A DNA stretch of 64,000 nucleotides from Owenia fusiformis (Eukaryota; Annelida; Polychaeta; Sabellida; Oweniidae): contig CAIIXF020000002.1 in the NCBI GenBank assembly GCA_903813345.2, positions 13,476,150 to 13,540,149 on the forward strand, in the 5' to 3' direction. The notes under the pieces are model-generated. The model saw only the letters and a program-made list of their open reading frames with translations, was not told the origin of the DNA and made no database searches. The stretch's first letter is position 1. Each line of letters begins with the position of its first letter. The translations under genes were made by a program, and so were the position numbers. Positions 35,054 through 46,800 of the stretch are shown here, piece after piece.

Positions 35054-37175
35054 AATGTCATTGACAACTCTTAAAGTATTGTCATGGAATGTTCAAGGTA
35101 TTATGCACGGCACACCATATCTGTGTGAAAAGCTTCGACTTATAGATATATGTATTCTTCAAGAACACTGGTTGTATCCAGACAACATTCAGTATATTAA
35201 TTCTATTGATTCTGATTTTGACAGCGTTGCTGTATGTGATAATGATTTATCAATAGATTCTGCTAGAAGATATCGCGGTAAAGGCGGTGTAGCTATTTTG
35301 TTTCGCAAAAATCTCAAACAGATCTCTGTTTTAAATTACAATAGCGACAGGATTTGTGCGATACAGATTAGCTTTCCAGCTGAATTAGTATATTTAATAG
35401 GTGTATATCTTCCATGCAGTAATATTTCAATATTGACATATAAAGAATACTTATGCGAATTACAAAATATCTGTGATGAACTTTCTAGCAAGGGTACTGT
35501 TATACTCTGTGGTGACTTTAACTGCCATCTGTCCTCCAAATTAGGCCCAAGGCACATCGGTAAGATAAACGATCGAGGGAATTATGTTGAGCAATTTATA
35601 GAAAACTCAGGTTTTGTTTGTGTTAACATGCAGAGTCGAACCACAGGTCCTATTTATACATATTGTAGTTGTGACTATAGTCACAAGACATGTCTTGACT
35701 TCATCATGCTACCACAAACAAAGTATGACTTGGTTAAGAGTTGTGCAGTTATAGACGACCACGAACTCAACGTATCCAACCACAGCCCTATTTTTATGGA
35801 ACTAAATGTAGCGCCGTTTGGCCACCTATTTAAGCTTTGCCCAGTTCCTATAACCAAATGGAATTTGGCAACTGCAAATGATATTTCTAACTACCGTAAT
35901 CTGGTAAGAGATGGTCTCAAACATATTGATATAAAATCAGCAACATGTGAAAACGATATCTCAACTCTCACTGATGAAATAGCTATGTGCTTGAGAACAT
36001 CTGCTGATAGAACTATTCCTAAGACAACTTTTAAACACTTCCTGAATCCTTTTTGGAAATACGATAACGTTAAAAACCTACACAAATCTATGAAAATCGC
36101 AAGGTCTATATGGGTTAATCAAGGCAAAACAAGAGACGCTACCAATATATTCTTTAGGAATTATAAAAATGCCAAAAGATTATTTAGGAGCGAGCTCAGG
36201 AAAGCCAAATTAAACTATGAACGGGAAAACTTTTCTAAAATTGAACAAGCTGCTGAGCTTGAAATTGGCGATTTTTATAAATATGTTAGGAACTCTAAGA
36301 GGCTCAAAAAAGAGACCCATGAATTGCTAATAAACAATGAAATCATTCGTGATCCTGATGCTGTGCGTGAAGCTTGGGCAAACTATTATGAGCAATTGGG
36401 AACACCTGCTGAGTTTCCTCACTTTAACAATACATTTCAACAAGAAATTGAACATGAATTTGCTCAATGTCAAAAAGATTCATATCATAATAGGGAAAAC
36501 GCTCTCTCTTCACCCATTACATCACAAGACGTATATGACGTCATATCTGGATTTGCATGTGGTAAAGCACCCGGTTATGACCTTGTGTGCAATGAGCATT
36601 TTAAGCACGGTGGTAGCTTACTTATCAGGGTAATTACTGACTTATTCAACAAGATGATCAATCTTGAGTGTATACCTCCCAACCATAAGATTGGCACTAT
36701 CATATCATTGCACAAAGGTAAGACAAAAGACAAACGCTCTCAATCTAACTACCGTGGTTTAACCCTAACAACGGTGATTAGTAAAATCTGGGACTATATC
36801 ATACTTGATCGAAATAAGTTTATTCTCGACAAAATGAATACACCCCATAGCTTACAATTTGCTACAAGTAAAGGAGGTGGCAGCCAAATGGCTACTTACG
36901 TCTTAAAGGAAACTATTTTACATTTTAATGAACGAAACACCACCATATTCGCAGGGTTCCTAGATAATGTTCGGGCCTATGATTATCTCTGGAGAACAGG
37001 GCTTTTTGTGAAATTATTTCGATTAGGAATCAACTCCAAATCTTGGAGACTTATTGTCCAGAGTTATAGCAATACTACTGCAAGAGTTTTATATGATGGG
37101 AACTATTCTCGAGAATTCCTTGTCGATCAAGGATGTGGTCAAGGCCGAATTTGCGCTCATCGTGGTGGTTCATGA
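35054..37175 (+). pseudogene. LINE ORF2, 5-prime part: AP endonuclease and reverse transcriptase
   Basis: Start chosen at the ATG before SLTTLKVLSWNVQGI, 22 bp after the ORF1 stop. Residues 1-250 are an apurinic-like endonuclease: LSWNVQG, ILQEHWL, VILCGDFNCH and the terminal VSNHSPIFMEL. The reverse transcriptase follows with GKAPGYDLVCNEHF, KIGTIISLHKGKTKDKRSQS, the motif-A region FLDNVRAYDYLW and a QGCGQGR block. The frame is lost in the middle of the RT between 37133 and 37175 and continues in another frame. The endonuclease would nick target DNA and the RT would copy the LINE RNA. This copy cannot make a full enzyme. Confidence 0.8.
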
Positions 37176-38057
37176 TATTCATAGATGAGCTAATCTTAGA
37201 ACTCTGCGAATCTCCATATGGTGCACGTTTAGCCAATGATCTTATTATACCTGCTGTTCTGGTAGCAGATGATACAACAGTATTGTCTAGTACTCTCAAT
37301 GGGTTACAGCATCTATTAGATATTGTGTTTACCTATAGTTGTAAGTGGCGTCTAGTCTACCACTCTGGCTTACAAGAACCATGTAAAAGTGCCATTATAA
37401 TCTTTGGAAAGAGTATTCTTACATCCGAAATACCATACTGGAACTTGGGTGGAGAACCTTTGCCAACCAAGTCACAAGTGACTTATGTTGGAAACACTTT
37501 AGACAAGAAATTAACCTCGAAACCTAATACAACAGATGCACGTATTAAGGCTAGGAAAATATTTAACTCTCTGTGTGGTATTGGAATGTATAAATACGGG
37601 CTTAACCCAATCACAAGTTCTAACATTTGGAAGCGTTTTATAATGCCTTCAGCATTCTATGGTGCCGAGTTATGGTACGACATATCCAAAACAGAAATGA
37701 ATGAAATGGAAATTGCTCAAAAATACGTTGTGAAGCGCTTTCAAGGTTTTGAAAAGAGAACACCTAGTGTAATGGCTATTAGCAGTATGGGAATATGGAC
37801 AATAAGTTCCTTTATCAGTAAAATGAAATTCCTTTTTCTAGGGAGATTGTTAAGATCCAATAGGAATTCAACACAAAAACAAATGTTTTTATGTAGGCTC
37901 AGTAGCTTAATATCTAGAGAATGCCAATTTAAAGTGAACAAAGGCTTTTTACAAGACCTTAAAAATCTAAACCTTCCTGCCTTGTTTGAAACAATTACAA
38001 ACTACATTGACCATGGCATATACATTCAGAGCAAGGATATCTGGAAATTTGTTGTTA
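37133..38057 (+). pseudogene. LINE ORF2, middle part: RT palm and thumb
   Basis: Continues ORF2 after the frameshift with MIFIDELILELCESPYGARL and the catalytic motif VLVADDTTVLSS (ADD box). It then has CKWRLVYHSG and KSAIIIFGKS, and a long thumb/connection region ending at the inserted DNA element. The reading frame runs 20 codons into the insert before a stop at 38075-38077. VADD in place of the more common YADD is a conservative change also seen in active LINEs. Confidence 0.75.
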
Positions 38058-39889
38058 TTCACCTTTCCACAAAGTAAAGAAAATCTATAATTTCCGGCGC
38101 GCTGATTGGTTGTATGCAAATGAGTCAAATCAATGACGTCAATGATGGAAAGTTTTGAAGAATTAGTACAGCCAGCATAGGAATATTTTGAATTAACTGC
38201 TATAAAAAGGATTCTATTTGCCCAACGTACTAATTATTTTTAAGCAAATATGAAATATGGACGGGGCACTTTCTTTCCGAATCTTATGTAATTTAATTTA
38301 ATCATTTTTTGACAGAACTGTTGTTTATTAAGACTTCTCAGATCAGCCTCACATACCCGGGCTCATGTGTCTCGTGCGATTGTAAACAAAAAATGTAGAT
38401 TGTGAAGTTACAAACATCGGCTAAATTATCTGATAGTGGTCATACACTATCCTGTTAAATGGTTATTATGTCGTAGTAAGAAGTTCCATCAGAAATTCTC
38501 CATGAGTGACATTCGCGCAAAGCGGTACCTTTTGGTATTTATTCGCCATCAGCGATGTCAATAATGATCAGCAATGTCAACATATAATATCATCAATAAA
38601 CATTATATGATATACGCTCTTTCTCTGAAATCTTCCCAGTGATCATTATTCAAAACCGATCATCACATAACTAATTTATCCAATGACAAGTGAGGTTTCA
38701 CAAGTGAAATCAGGACACCCATATCCATGTTTGATTTCTATTAAGCGTTCTCATTCTCATTATTTTCGAGAAATCCATCATCATTTTGGTTAAGAAAAAT
38801 TCTACGGTCTGCTGGATCTATTTGACAGTTTTGCTTTAGCAAGATATTTTAACAAATTGATTGTTTCTGCACTGAATAAAAAACATTGTCCCGGGGATAT
38901 TTGGATCGGGAGATACGCAGCGGGAAATATACATTTGATTATACTGTACATACATGTTTAACCCATACTTGGACGTATATTGGACGTATATTGGGAATAT
39001 TTGAGAGTACAGGAAAATCCGCCCACGGCCAAGAAAACAAAACTGGACATGAATATTCTAAAATATATCCACGATTGAACAATGTGAACCAGATGACCAA
39101 GATTGGTATGAGATAAACATACTATCCTATAGTCGGTTCAGGATATTGGGATTATCCCTTGGCCAATATAATATATTTTCCCTCGGGACCTTCGGCCCTC
39201 GGGCAGATATATTATAATTGCCTCGGGATAATCCCAATATCCTGAACCTCACGTAGGATAATCTCTATATATGTCACGCTCCTCTAAGATATCAATTCTA
39301 TATTCCAATGTTTTCAAGTATAATATTTTCAAGATACGATCTGATATGACTTGAATAAATAAATAGGAAGTAATCGTTTAGTTGATTGAATTATGGAAGT
39401 AGTGAAGTCAATGATTTAATGAATAAGAGCAAATGTTTTTAATTTGAACAGGTCATTCATCAAATGACACTGAAGATTAACTTAAAATAGATTGTCTATC
39501 TATATATTTTTATGCATGAGAGACATGTTATAATGTTGGTGAACTAATGATTATGATAATTTCACCTATTCACATCCAGTTCCTATCATGATTGAAAACT
39601 GACCGGGAGTAATTCTCCTCAAATTATTTACTCATTATGAACAGAAATTTAATATTTAAATCGCTTAGAAGGCGTAAATAAACGTCAATTTGACGTTCAA
39701 TAAAAATCTGTCAATAATTTACTGATAACTTGCACATTTGAAGAGGTAAAACTTACAGCAATCAACCGAGGATTTACATGTTAACTCAATTGCATTTGTT
39801 TTTCGCGGGAAAAAGTTTCAGTCATTGACGTCACAGATTTTTAAGCAGCTCATTATAATATTCATGAGCTGACTTTGTGGAAAGGTGAA
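38058..39889. mobile_element. TA-flanked DNA element inserted in LINE ORF2
   Basis: A perfect 17-bp TIR, TTCACCTTTCCACAAAG, at 38058-38074 is mirrored at 39873-39889. TA flanks both sides (38056-38057 and 39890-39891). Subterminal similarity includes AATGACGTCAATGA at the left and TCATTGACGTCAC at the right. LINE coding sequence stops at one end and resumes at the other, which proves insertion after the LINE. No transposase is seen inside, and it carries its own nested hairpin at 39124-39259. The TA duplication points to a Tc1/mariner-type mechanism. Confidence 0.8.
39124..39259. repeat. Hairpin MITE nested in the inserted element
   Basis: ATCCTATAGTCGGTTCAGGA, continuing TATTGGGATTATCCC, pairs with the complement ending at 39259. 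The loop contains CCCTCGGGACCTTCGGCCCT. It is the third level of nesting at this site (hairpin in DNA element in LINE). Confidence 0.65.
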
Positions 39890-39891
39890 TA

Positions 39892-40371
39892 GAAGAAATT
39901 CAAACTCAACAAAAACGTCAATGGGTACATGATTTAAGCCAAGATTCTAAATACCTCAGGTTTGCTAACACCCACGTAGACTATGAGCCAATTATTCATT
40001 GGACACTTGGGATAATGGATCCCTCCAGATTATGGGAATATGCCCAATTATTGTATCTCATTGTACTCTCTACTGAAGAAGAGCAGTATTGCCTAGCCTG
40101 TGCCAAAACAACAAACGACATTGTAAAACACTTCATTTTAGAATGTTCATCTCTAAGTGCAACAAGAGATATATTTTTTGAAAAGATTGTTAATCTTCTA
40201 CCTGTTGAAGACTCGATTAACATCTTAAACTCTGACGATGATGTCTTAGTAGAATGTTTATTGGGTAGTCGCACAGATGTACTACAGAATTACGATTTTG
40301 CTGAATGGCAACAATTCATTAACCTTTGTTCCAATCAAATAAGCGCTATGCTTAAAGAATTCACGTTGTAA
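39892..40371 (+). pseudogene. LINE ORF2, C-terminal part with Cys/His knuckle
   Basis: The frame resumes right after the inserted element. It includes RQWVHDLSQDSKYL and YCLACAKTTNDIVKHFILEC, a C-x2-C-x7-H-x4-C zinc-knuckle pattern found at the C-terminus of CR1/L2-like ORF2 proteins, then ILNSDDDVLVECLLG. It ends at TAA 40369-40371. With the insert removed it would be out of frame with the upstream part, so a second frameshift is present. Confidence 0.75.
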
Positions 40372-40494
40372 GCAAATATTACCTTGCCTTACTCATTTCG
40401 CCACATATTGTTATTTTGTATCTATTGTATCTAATGTATATATTGTAATTTAATAATTTGTATTTTGTATTAATTTGCTCTCCAAATTGGAGGA

Positions 40495-40522
40495 AATAAA
40501 GAACCATACCATACCATACCAT
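40495..40522 (+). repeat. LINE 3-prime end: AATAAA and (ACCAT)4 tail
   Basis: Short tandem tails instead of poly-A are typical of some non-LTR clades. The tail marks the 3-prime border of the LINE and lies only 12 bp from the stop codon of the minus-strand gene. Confidence 0.75.
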
Positions 40523-40534
40523 GACGCTAGTACT

Positions 40535-40807
40535 TCATTCATCCTGCATCATATATACCTCTATGACATCGCCTTCTTCCATTTCTAGCTGATTTGGTGA
40601 TTGATTATCATTCATTCTTTTTCCATCAAACAAAAATCGTAAACTGTTCAATGAAACGCCCTGTCGATCAGCGTATGCTTGTTTTAGTTTTTTCAGCTGT
40701 GTTGATTTTTTTATTTTAAAATGTACCTCGGAATTGTCAGCTCCAACGACTTTCAGGTCGATGTACTCAATTTCCTTTGCTTTGTCTCCTTCAGTCATTT
40801 TGTCACG
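40535..40807 (-). CDS. Exon 5, SUMO-like domain lacking diglycine
   Basis: The acceptor GGATTTTATTACAG precedes CGT GAC AAA ATG. The encoded 90 residues match the SUMO-1 fold along their length: [51 protein letters not shown] and [16 protein letters not shown] precursors normally continue Gln-x-Gln-Thr-Gly-Gly after EVY. Here the frame reads MMQDE and stops, so it cannot be matured or conjugated. The exon also contains an internal ATG (40798), so it could alternatively be a separate 87-residue SUMO-like gene or retrocopy. The in-phase acceptor favours a fused exon. The LINE tail begins 12 bp after the stop. Confidence 0.8.
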   Translation of the reverse strand, partial: RDKMTEGDKAKEIEYIDLKVVGADNSEVHFKIKKSTQLKKLKQAYADRQGVSLNSLRFLFDGKRMNDNQSPNQLEMEEGDVIEVYMMQDE

Positions 40808-43800
40808 CTGTAATAAAATCCGAGTACAATCCATTTAAAAGGTACCCGGCAGCTCCATCATGTGATATTCTATTGTGTTATTCGAGTGAGTCGAACAATT
40901 TGATGATTTTATTTCCTTTTGATTTTGGTTCCATGACCATCCATCTTGAATTTTGATTCTAAACTCAGGGAGCATGTTGTTTGCGCGCATCACCACGTGG
41001 TATGTAGATGAGACAGGAAACATCGCTACATAACAACGTTAATCATAAATTGGACTGTTACAAATGTTGGCTCAACTATAAGTTGAAAAATAGCTGATAT
41101 TTCAACTATATCGTGTTATTAGGAGAAAGAACCAACCTTTTTATCGTGTAGGCGTTGGACCACGCGTTTCAGATCCTCAAAAAGCTGTTTGCCTGGTGCA
41201 CTGCCTGCTTCATCTATGAACACAGTAAAGACCAAGTTGTTCTTTAATATGGGACATTTAAAACTTACATAAAATAGTACACCACACACAATTTTGTCGC
41301 CCACTTTAATGTGTTGTAGAAAAAAATCCAATAAGAATTTCCAAGATTTTGAAACAATTTGTATTGAATTACAAAAACAATTTGAATATTCTGGTCAATC
41401 CTATCCTATTAAACACCATTATAATCCACAGGTAAAAGCAAAACTGAACCAAGCAGGAGTGACTGTTATAATGTTACAATTTATGCTGTTACCTCTGAAA
41501 GGTCACATGTTAAATCCATGTGAATCATTTCATGTTGTCCAACAAAAGGTAAGCGGTCGGTGGCAACCTGTGAGTCATTGGACGAATGTTGCCTCCCTAT
41601 CGTAGGCCAACGAAATTTTGAAGAGTGCAAGCTCACTGTTAATCATGCCTTAAATAACTTAAACAAAATACAAGCATTTTCTTGAGATTTTATGAGATGC
41701 GATTTTTTAATCGAGTGAGAAAGTAGGAAATGCTGTAGTGGTAGGATGGGATAGAAATCCACGCAGGGATGTCTTTTAATGCACTGATAAACCTTTTTAG
41801 ACTTCAAGCCATATGATACATGCACCTACCCATGTATTGAAAGAATAATTAATAGGGGTCTTCACTCTTTAACAATAATAAAACCACCCTTAAAATATTC
41901 CTATTTAGGAGTTAAAACATCTCAAACACATAGTAACAATATCTTAAGAGAACAGATAAACCATATGTAATGCAATAAGTTTGTAATCAAAATGTAATCA
42001 AAATGATTTGAACTCTCTTTGAAACTGCAAAACTGGAAATTTTCGTCGAATTTTGTTAAAACATGAATATTTAAAAACTGCTTGTTTTTCGTCAATATTA
42101 CTTAAATTTCCAAATAAAAAAATTTGAGTGTCACAAAATGTTTCAAGTTAAAGTATGCCAAATTTCATAAGCAAACTCTTTTTGGATATTTTTCTACAAT
42201 AAATCAAAGTAGGCGACAAAATTGTGTGTGGGGTACTAAGAATTTTTGACTGATCAATATGAATGACATAACGTGCAGCAATTTTTGTAAACATAATGCG
42301 GTATTCTTACACTAAAATGAGTTCGGACTGTTGCATTCTTACAGGTATACATGAATCAAGCAAACTTAGTGCAGTAGAAGGAATCAATTGGTTGTTGGAA
42401 TGTCGTTGAAAGGAATTTGCTTATAGAGAAAGGTGGGAATTTTAGCATGATTTAATCGTTCTTACACATTTAGACTTTCAAATAATAAAAAATATTCCTC
42501 AGTGATATTATTCCTCCCTGAGATTTCTGTTTACCTAATGATTTTTTCTGGGCCTCTAATGATTTTGAGGATGCATCTGAATGCTCTCCGAAGTTAAAAT
42601 GTTTCTTCCAATATTCTAGCTGACCATATGCATCGCTCGGAATAGGACTGGGATCATTCGACAGGAACATACGAGCTGGAATGAACAGATTTCTAGCGAA
42701 TTGAACATGGCAACACAAAAACGAAATAATCATTTCTATCAAATACTAGTAATCGCTCTTATATATATAAGTCGAAGTAAACTTATGTTAAATAGAGCGC
42801 TATTAAAATTCACTATGTACTGAATAGTTATACTAGAGATATCACATTTAGATAATAAGTTTTTGTCTAAATTGAGACCACAACCGCTACCCAACCGCCC
42901 ATCCCCTAGCGCCAATTAAAGAAGTATATGGCGAGTTAAAAAAACATTCACGTAAGAAGATGATTTAGAGATAAAAATGTTTTATACTCTTACCAGCCAG
43001 ACCAGAGTAAAATGGTTTGTCTAAATCTCTGTATGTTATATCACTCCAGTCAACACCCCACTGCGCTTCTATTAAGTCATCCTTCGTCTGAATGCGCGTG
43101 TGGATGTGTTTGCCTTTGTTATGTGTCTCTTCAAAAGCTCGTTCACTCACCTTTAAAAGAACATTCACTGTAATTTGATTATTTAAAAATGACCGTTCTG
43201 GCCCCCCGGCTAGCATACTTACCCACACAATGATCAAAAGTATATGTACAGGGTGTCAAATAAATGTGTTTTCTCCTTATCTTAAACATAAACCTGATAT
43301 TCCAAATGTTATGTACCAAATTAAACCTCGTTGAGATGTTAGAGCACCTACTAAATTTGAATAATGGACTAAACAAAATGAAATAGTTACATCTGAAGCA
43401 AAAATTGAGGGATGGCAATTTAAACTTACATTTTGCTATATTTGATAACAGTTATGTTCGAATCAAAAGGGGACATGCCATTAAGAGGCCATTCTCTGAC
43501 TTAGTCATTTTTTCAAAAGTGTGAAAATAAAAAAATTGATGAAAAGTTCTTAAAATATTCTGAATAACAAGTTGAATATATATATTTAATGATGGCACAA
43601 GCAAAGGTCTGAAAATTAACATGAAATGAAGGGTTTTGACAGATGCAAAAGATGGTAGATTTGTGATGAAGAAATAGAGGTTTTTGCAATGACAACACAA
43701 TTACCTCGAAGTTATCCGTTATGAGAGGCTGAGGACTAAACTTGACATAATTTTTAATCTCAGATTATCAGTAGTATCTAACTTAAGCCGGACAGCCACT

Positions 43801-46800
43801 CAAAATGTATATGGAGCCCATAAGATTCATTTTTCTCAATTGAAGTCAGTATTTCTGTTTTTAGCTTCAGAGAATAGGAGGTACATGAACATGCTAATTG
43901 TTTACCTAGATCACAAGCCTTACCACAAATATAAAGTATATAGGAATAGAGTTGATATATCCTATACTTACCAAGGTTGCCTCTAAGAAAATTATCCAAC
44001 TTAAAAATTGTATTGCTGTTGGTAAACAGAACAATATTAGTATTTACTATTTAGCTGATTCCATTTTCTGATTCTTGAAAAAGATTGTTTTTTTATGTAA
44101 CGTAACAACACTCTCTGTAATTTGTATATAATTTGTTGATTTTAATAAAAAAATAATAAATAAAAAAAAAATGTGTGAAAACCTTAAGGTACAGCTGGAA
44201 AGTAACATTTTGGTAAAAAATTGCTATACCAGCACATGTTATTTTCTGGTACAAAATAAAGTATGAAGACATCTGTCAGTTGCCTTGCTTTTTTCAGGAA
44301 AGTTTCATTACATTGTCTTCTTTAAGAATATCTAGTAGGAGTTCAATGGGAACTCCAGGAAATTCTGATATTTCACACTTTCTATTTTTCCAAATTTTCT
44401 TTCAAAGTTTCCAGACAACACAGGAGCTACCATTGACCTGTTTCCAGGTTAACTAAAAGTAGACAGTGTAATGATACTTTCCTGAAAAAAGCAAGGAAAT
44501 ACACACATGCCTTCATACTTAATTTTGTACCAGAAAATAACATGTGCAGGTATAGCAATTTTTTACCAAAATGTTACTTTCCAGCTGAACCTTAAACTTC
44601 CCATTTTATTGGGGATGGAACTTGTGGACCATGTGTATTTCTAACTTCTTCACATGTGCATGGATCTAAAATTGTGGCAGGCATCTTGGATTTGTCATAT
44701 ATGTGGACATGGTTTTGGTTGTGATGAATTTGTTTCAAAATAACATTTCTTGTATACCTTCGATAAATGAGATAGGCATTTGAAATTAAATACAGATAGT
44801 ATACTTGACATTTGATGCAGTAAACAGTAATACAATTCATTCTTACATAATAAGTGAGTCCAGACAAAAAGTTGTTATTGTGTTAGTTTAACTGGGCATA
44901 AATTACACTCATTGGCCTTGGTTTTCTTAATTGGCTTGGATAAAATGTTGTTCTGTTTATTCAGAAAAGGAGTATAGTTCAATATACAAGTTCACATTCG
45001 TTCCATCCTTGTAGAAATGAATCTCATATTATTTCATCTCAAATATAGAACACAAAAATATAATAAAAAACAAGTTTCTATTAATTGCAAAAGTTAGCTT
45101 CTATGTCATGACTGAGTTTGGGTTCCGCTTCTAGTGAAAAAATATCCATCTGGAAATATCGTATTGACCATTGCTATACACTCCATATTTAATCCTCCCA
45201 GTAAATAACATTGATATACAGTATACAAGTATATATGACATCGAGGATCTGGGGTTTGGGTAATGTGAGACATGAGGCCACTTGTCTTTTTGAATCTCAT
45301 ATTCAATATTCTTTCTTTAAACCCTCATATTTAATATTTTTGGAGTGGTAATTCAATTATGTACCTATTTTTTATTCTTTATCCTATAGTTGAACTCTGT
45401 TCCGCTCTGTTAGCTAGGTAACATGAAAACATATTTGTGATATTTTGCAAATGCGTGGAAAAAGTGATATCTGTGGAATACAGAAAATATTTCACAGATA
45501 TCACCTTTTGGCAGGGATTTGAAAACTACCACCAATATGATGTGCTTTGTTACATAGTGATTTCATGACATCACGGGGATGAATGGATGTTGTTTTGATA
45601 TGCTTTGTTTAGTTTTAGAGGTGAACTATGGGAAAAATAGAACATCCTATGAATTTTCGTGATATTGTGTTAATCCAACTCATTGATATCAATATCTGCG
45701 CTAATTCGCTATGCTAACTTGGCAAGATATTGATATCAACTCGGAGATAAAGATAAAATCATTTAAAATCATATAATATCCTATAAATATCCTTTACTGT
45801 GCCACAACTTTCTCATATGTTATATATTCTGGCACAGGCCATCATTTCTTTTCCTTGAATTCATGCTTTTGTTCCTCGTTTTAGAAATGGGAGGAAATCT
45901 TTGATTTTCCTTGTATTTAAGTTGCTTAAATGTTGCCCTGTGATGTTGATAAAAGTCAATAGTAATCCATTACAGTCACAGTTGAAATGTACCCATTGCT
46001 AGCCCAGAACCCACCAAAATAGCATTTGCATTTTGTCAATATTGCCCTATGTGCTTTTCCGTGAAAATAATTTTAATCGTATCTTTTCTTCAGTATTTCA
46101 TATATTACATTTTAATATATTTAAATTGGTTAATATTTATATACTATTTACTTAGACAACAATAAATAAAGAATTTTTTGTAAAAACGCCAAAAATGGTA
46201 TATGATCTTTAAATGACTGTTGTGTGAACATCAAAGGTCAAAATTCGCTGAAATTGTATTTTTATAAAGCACAAATGATTTTTCTTCAATATGATATACA
46301 TTATTATCAGATATCTTTGGGGGCTAAAAAGGGCCTTTAATGACACCCGTCCTTTACTAGTTCTTAATTTAGAGTTCAGTATTACGAGTAGGGATCAAAC
46401 AACACTCTCCGGAAAATCCACTTTTACATTTTCACCACAGGATCCGGTAAAAATCGCATCGTGAAAATCACTTACAGGTAGGTGTTAAAACTGCATCTAA
46501 ATCAAGCTTTACAATGATCATCCTGTCTGCTTTTGGTCTATAAGTTGAATCACCTCTGCATCTACTGTTACAGTCGGTGCACAGATATTGCAAGCATGAA
46601 AAATCTTGACACAACAGCTATTAAAATTATCAAATGTTGACATAACTGTGGAGTAAGGTATGGGCCTGAAACTTGCTATTCTCTCTAAAAACTGAATACT
46701 CTCAAAGAAAAAATACGTTCGTTTGAAATTAAAGTGTCTCACATATTCGATCAAAATTTGCCATGCAAACATGTTAGTCTACTTTACTGGCTCCCCTTGC

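Larger units (their letters stand above)
33151..40522 (+). mobile_element. Non-LTR retrotransposon (LINE, CR1/L2-like), interrupted
   Basis: A two-ORF LINE on the plus strand: ORF1 33151-35031, ORF2 from 35054 with endonuclease and reverse transcriptase. It ends in AATAAA (40495-40500) and an ACCAT x4 tail (40503-40522). ORF2 is broken by a frameshift near 37150 and split by a 1832-bp DNA element (38058-39889). The microsatellite tail in place of poly-A, the AP-endonuclease plus RT layout and the absence of RNase H suggest the CR1/L2/RTE-like part of the tree. The true 5-prime end is uncertain because a mariner fragment abuts the first ORF. No clear target-site duplication was found. Confidence 0.85.

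Noticed and set aside
40835-41025. Open minus-strand exon-like stretch ending just before the SUMO-like exon, in the same frame
   Set aside because: It follows an acceptor-like TATGTAG, but in phase 0 after exon 4 it meets a stop after 11 codons. The only in-frame route needs a poor donor (G/GTTCTT). Splicing exon 4 directly to 40807 uses the better donor and keeps phase.
43972-44015. 44-bp spliceable exon (acceptor CCAACAG, donor CTTG/GTAAGTAT) in intron 1
   Set aside because: Good splice sites, but its phase does not match exon 1, and adding it would push the GLWK/VSE motif apart. Kept only as a possible alternative exon.
46476-46564. 89-bp spliceable exon encoding a [12 protein letters not shown] segment in intron 1
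   Set aside because: Phase incompatible with exon 1 and with exon 2, and no domain recognised.
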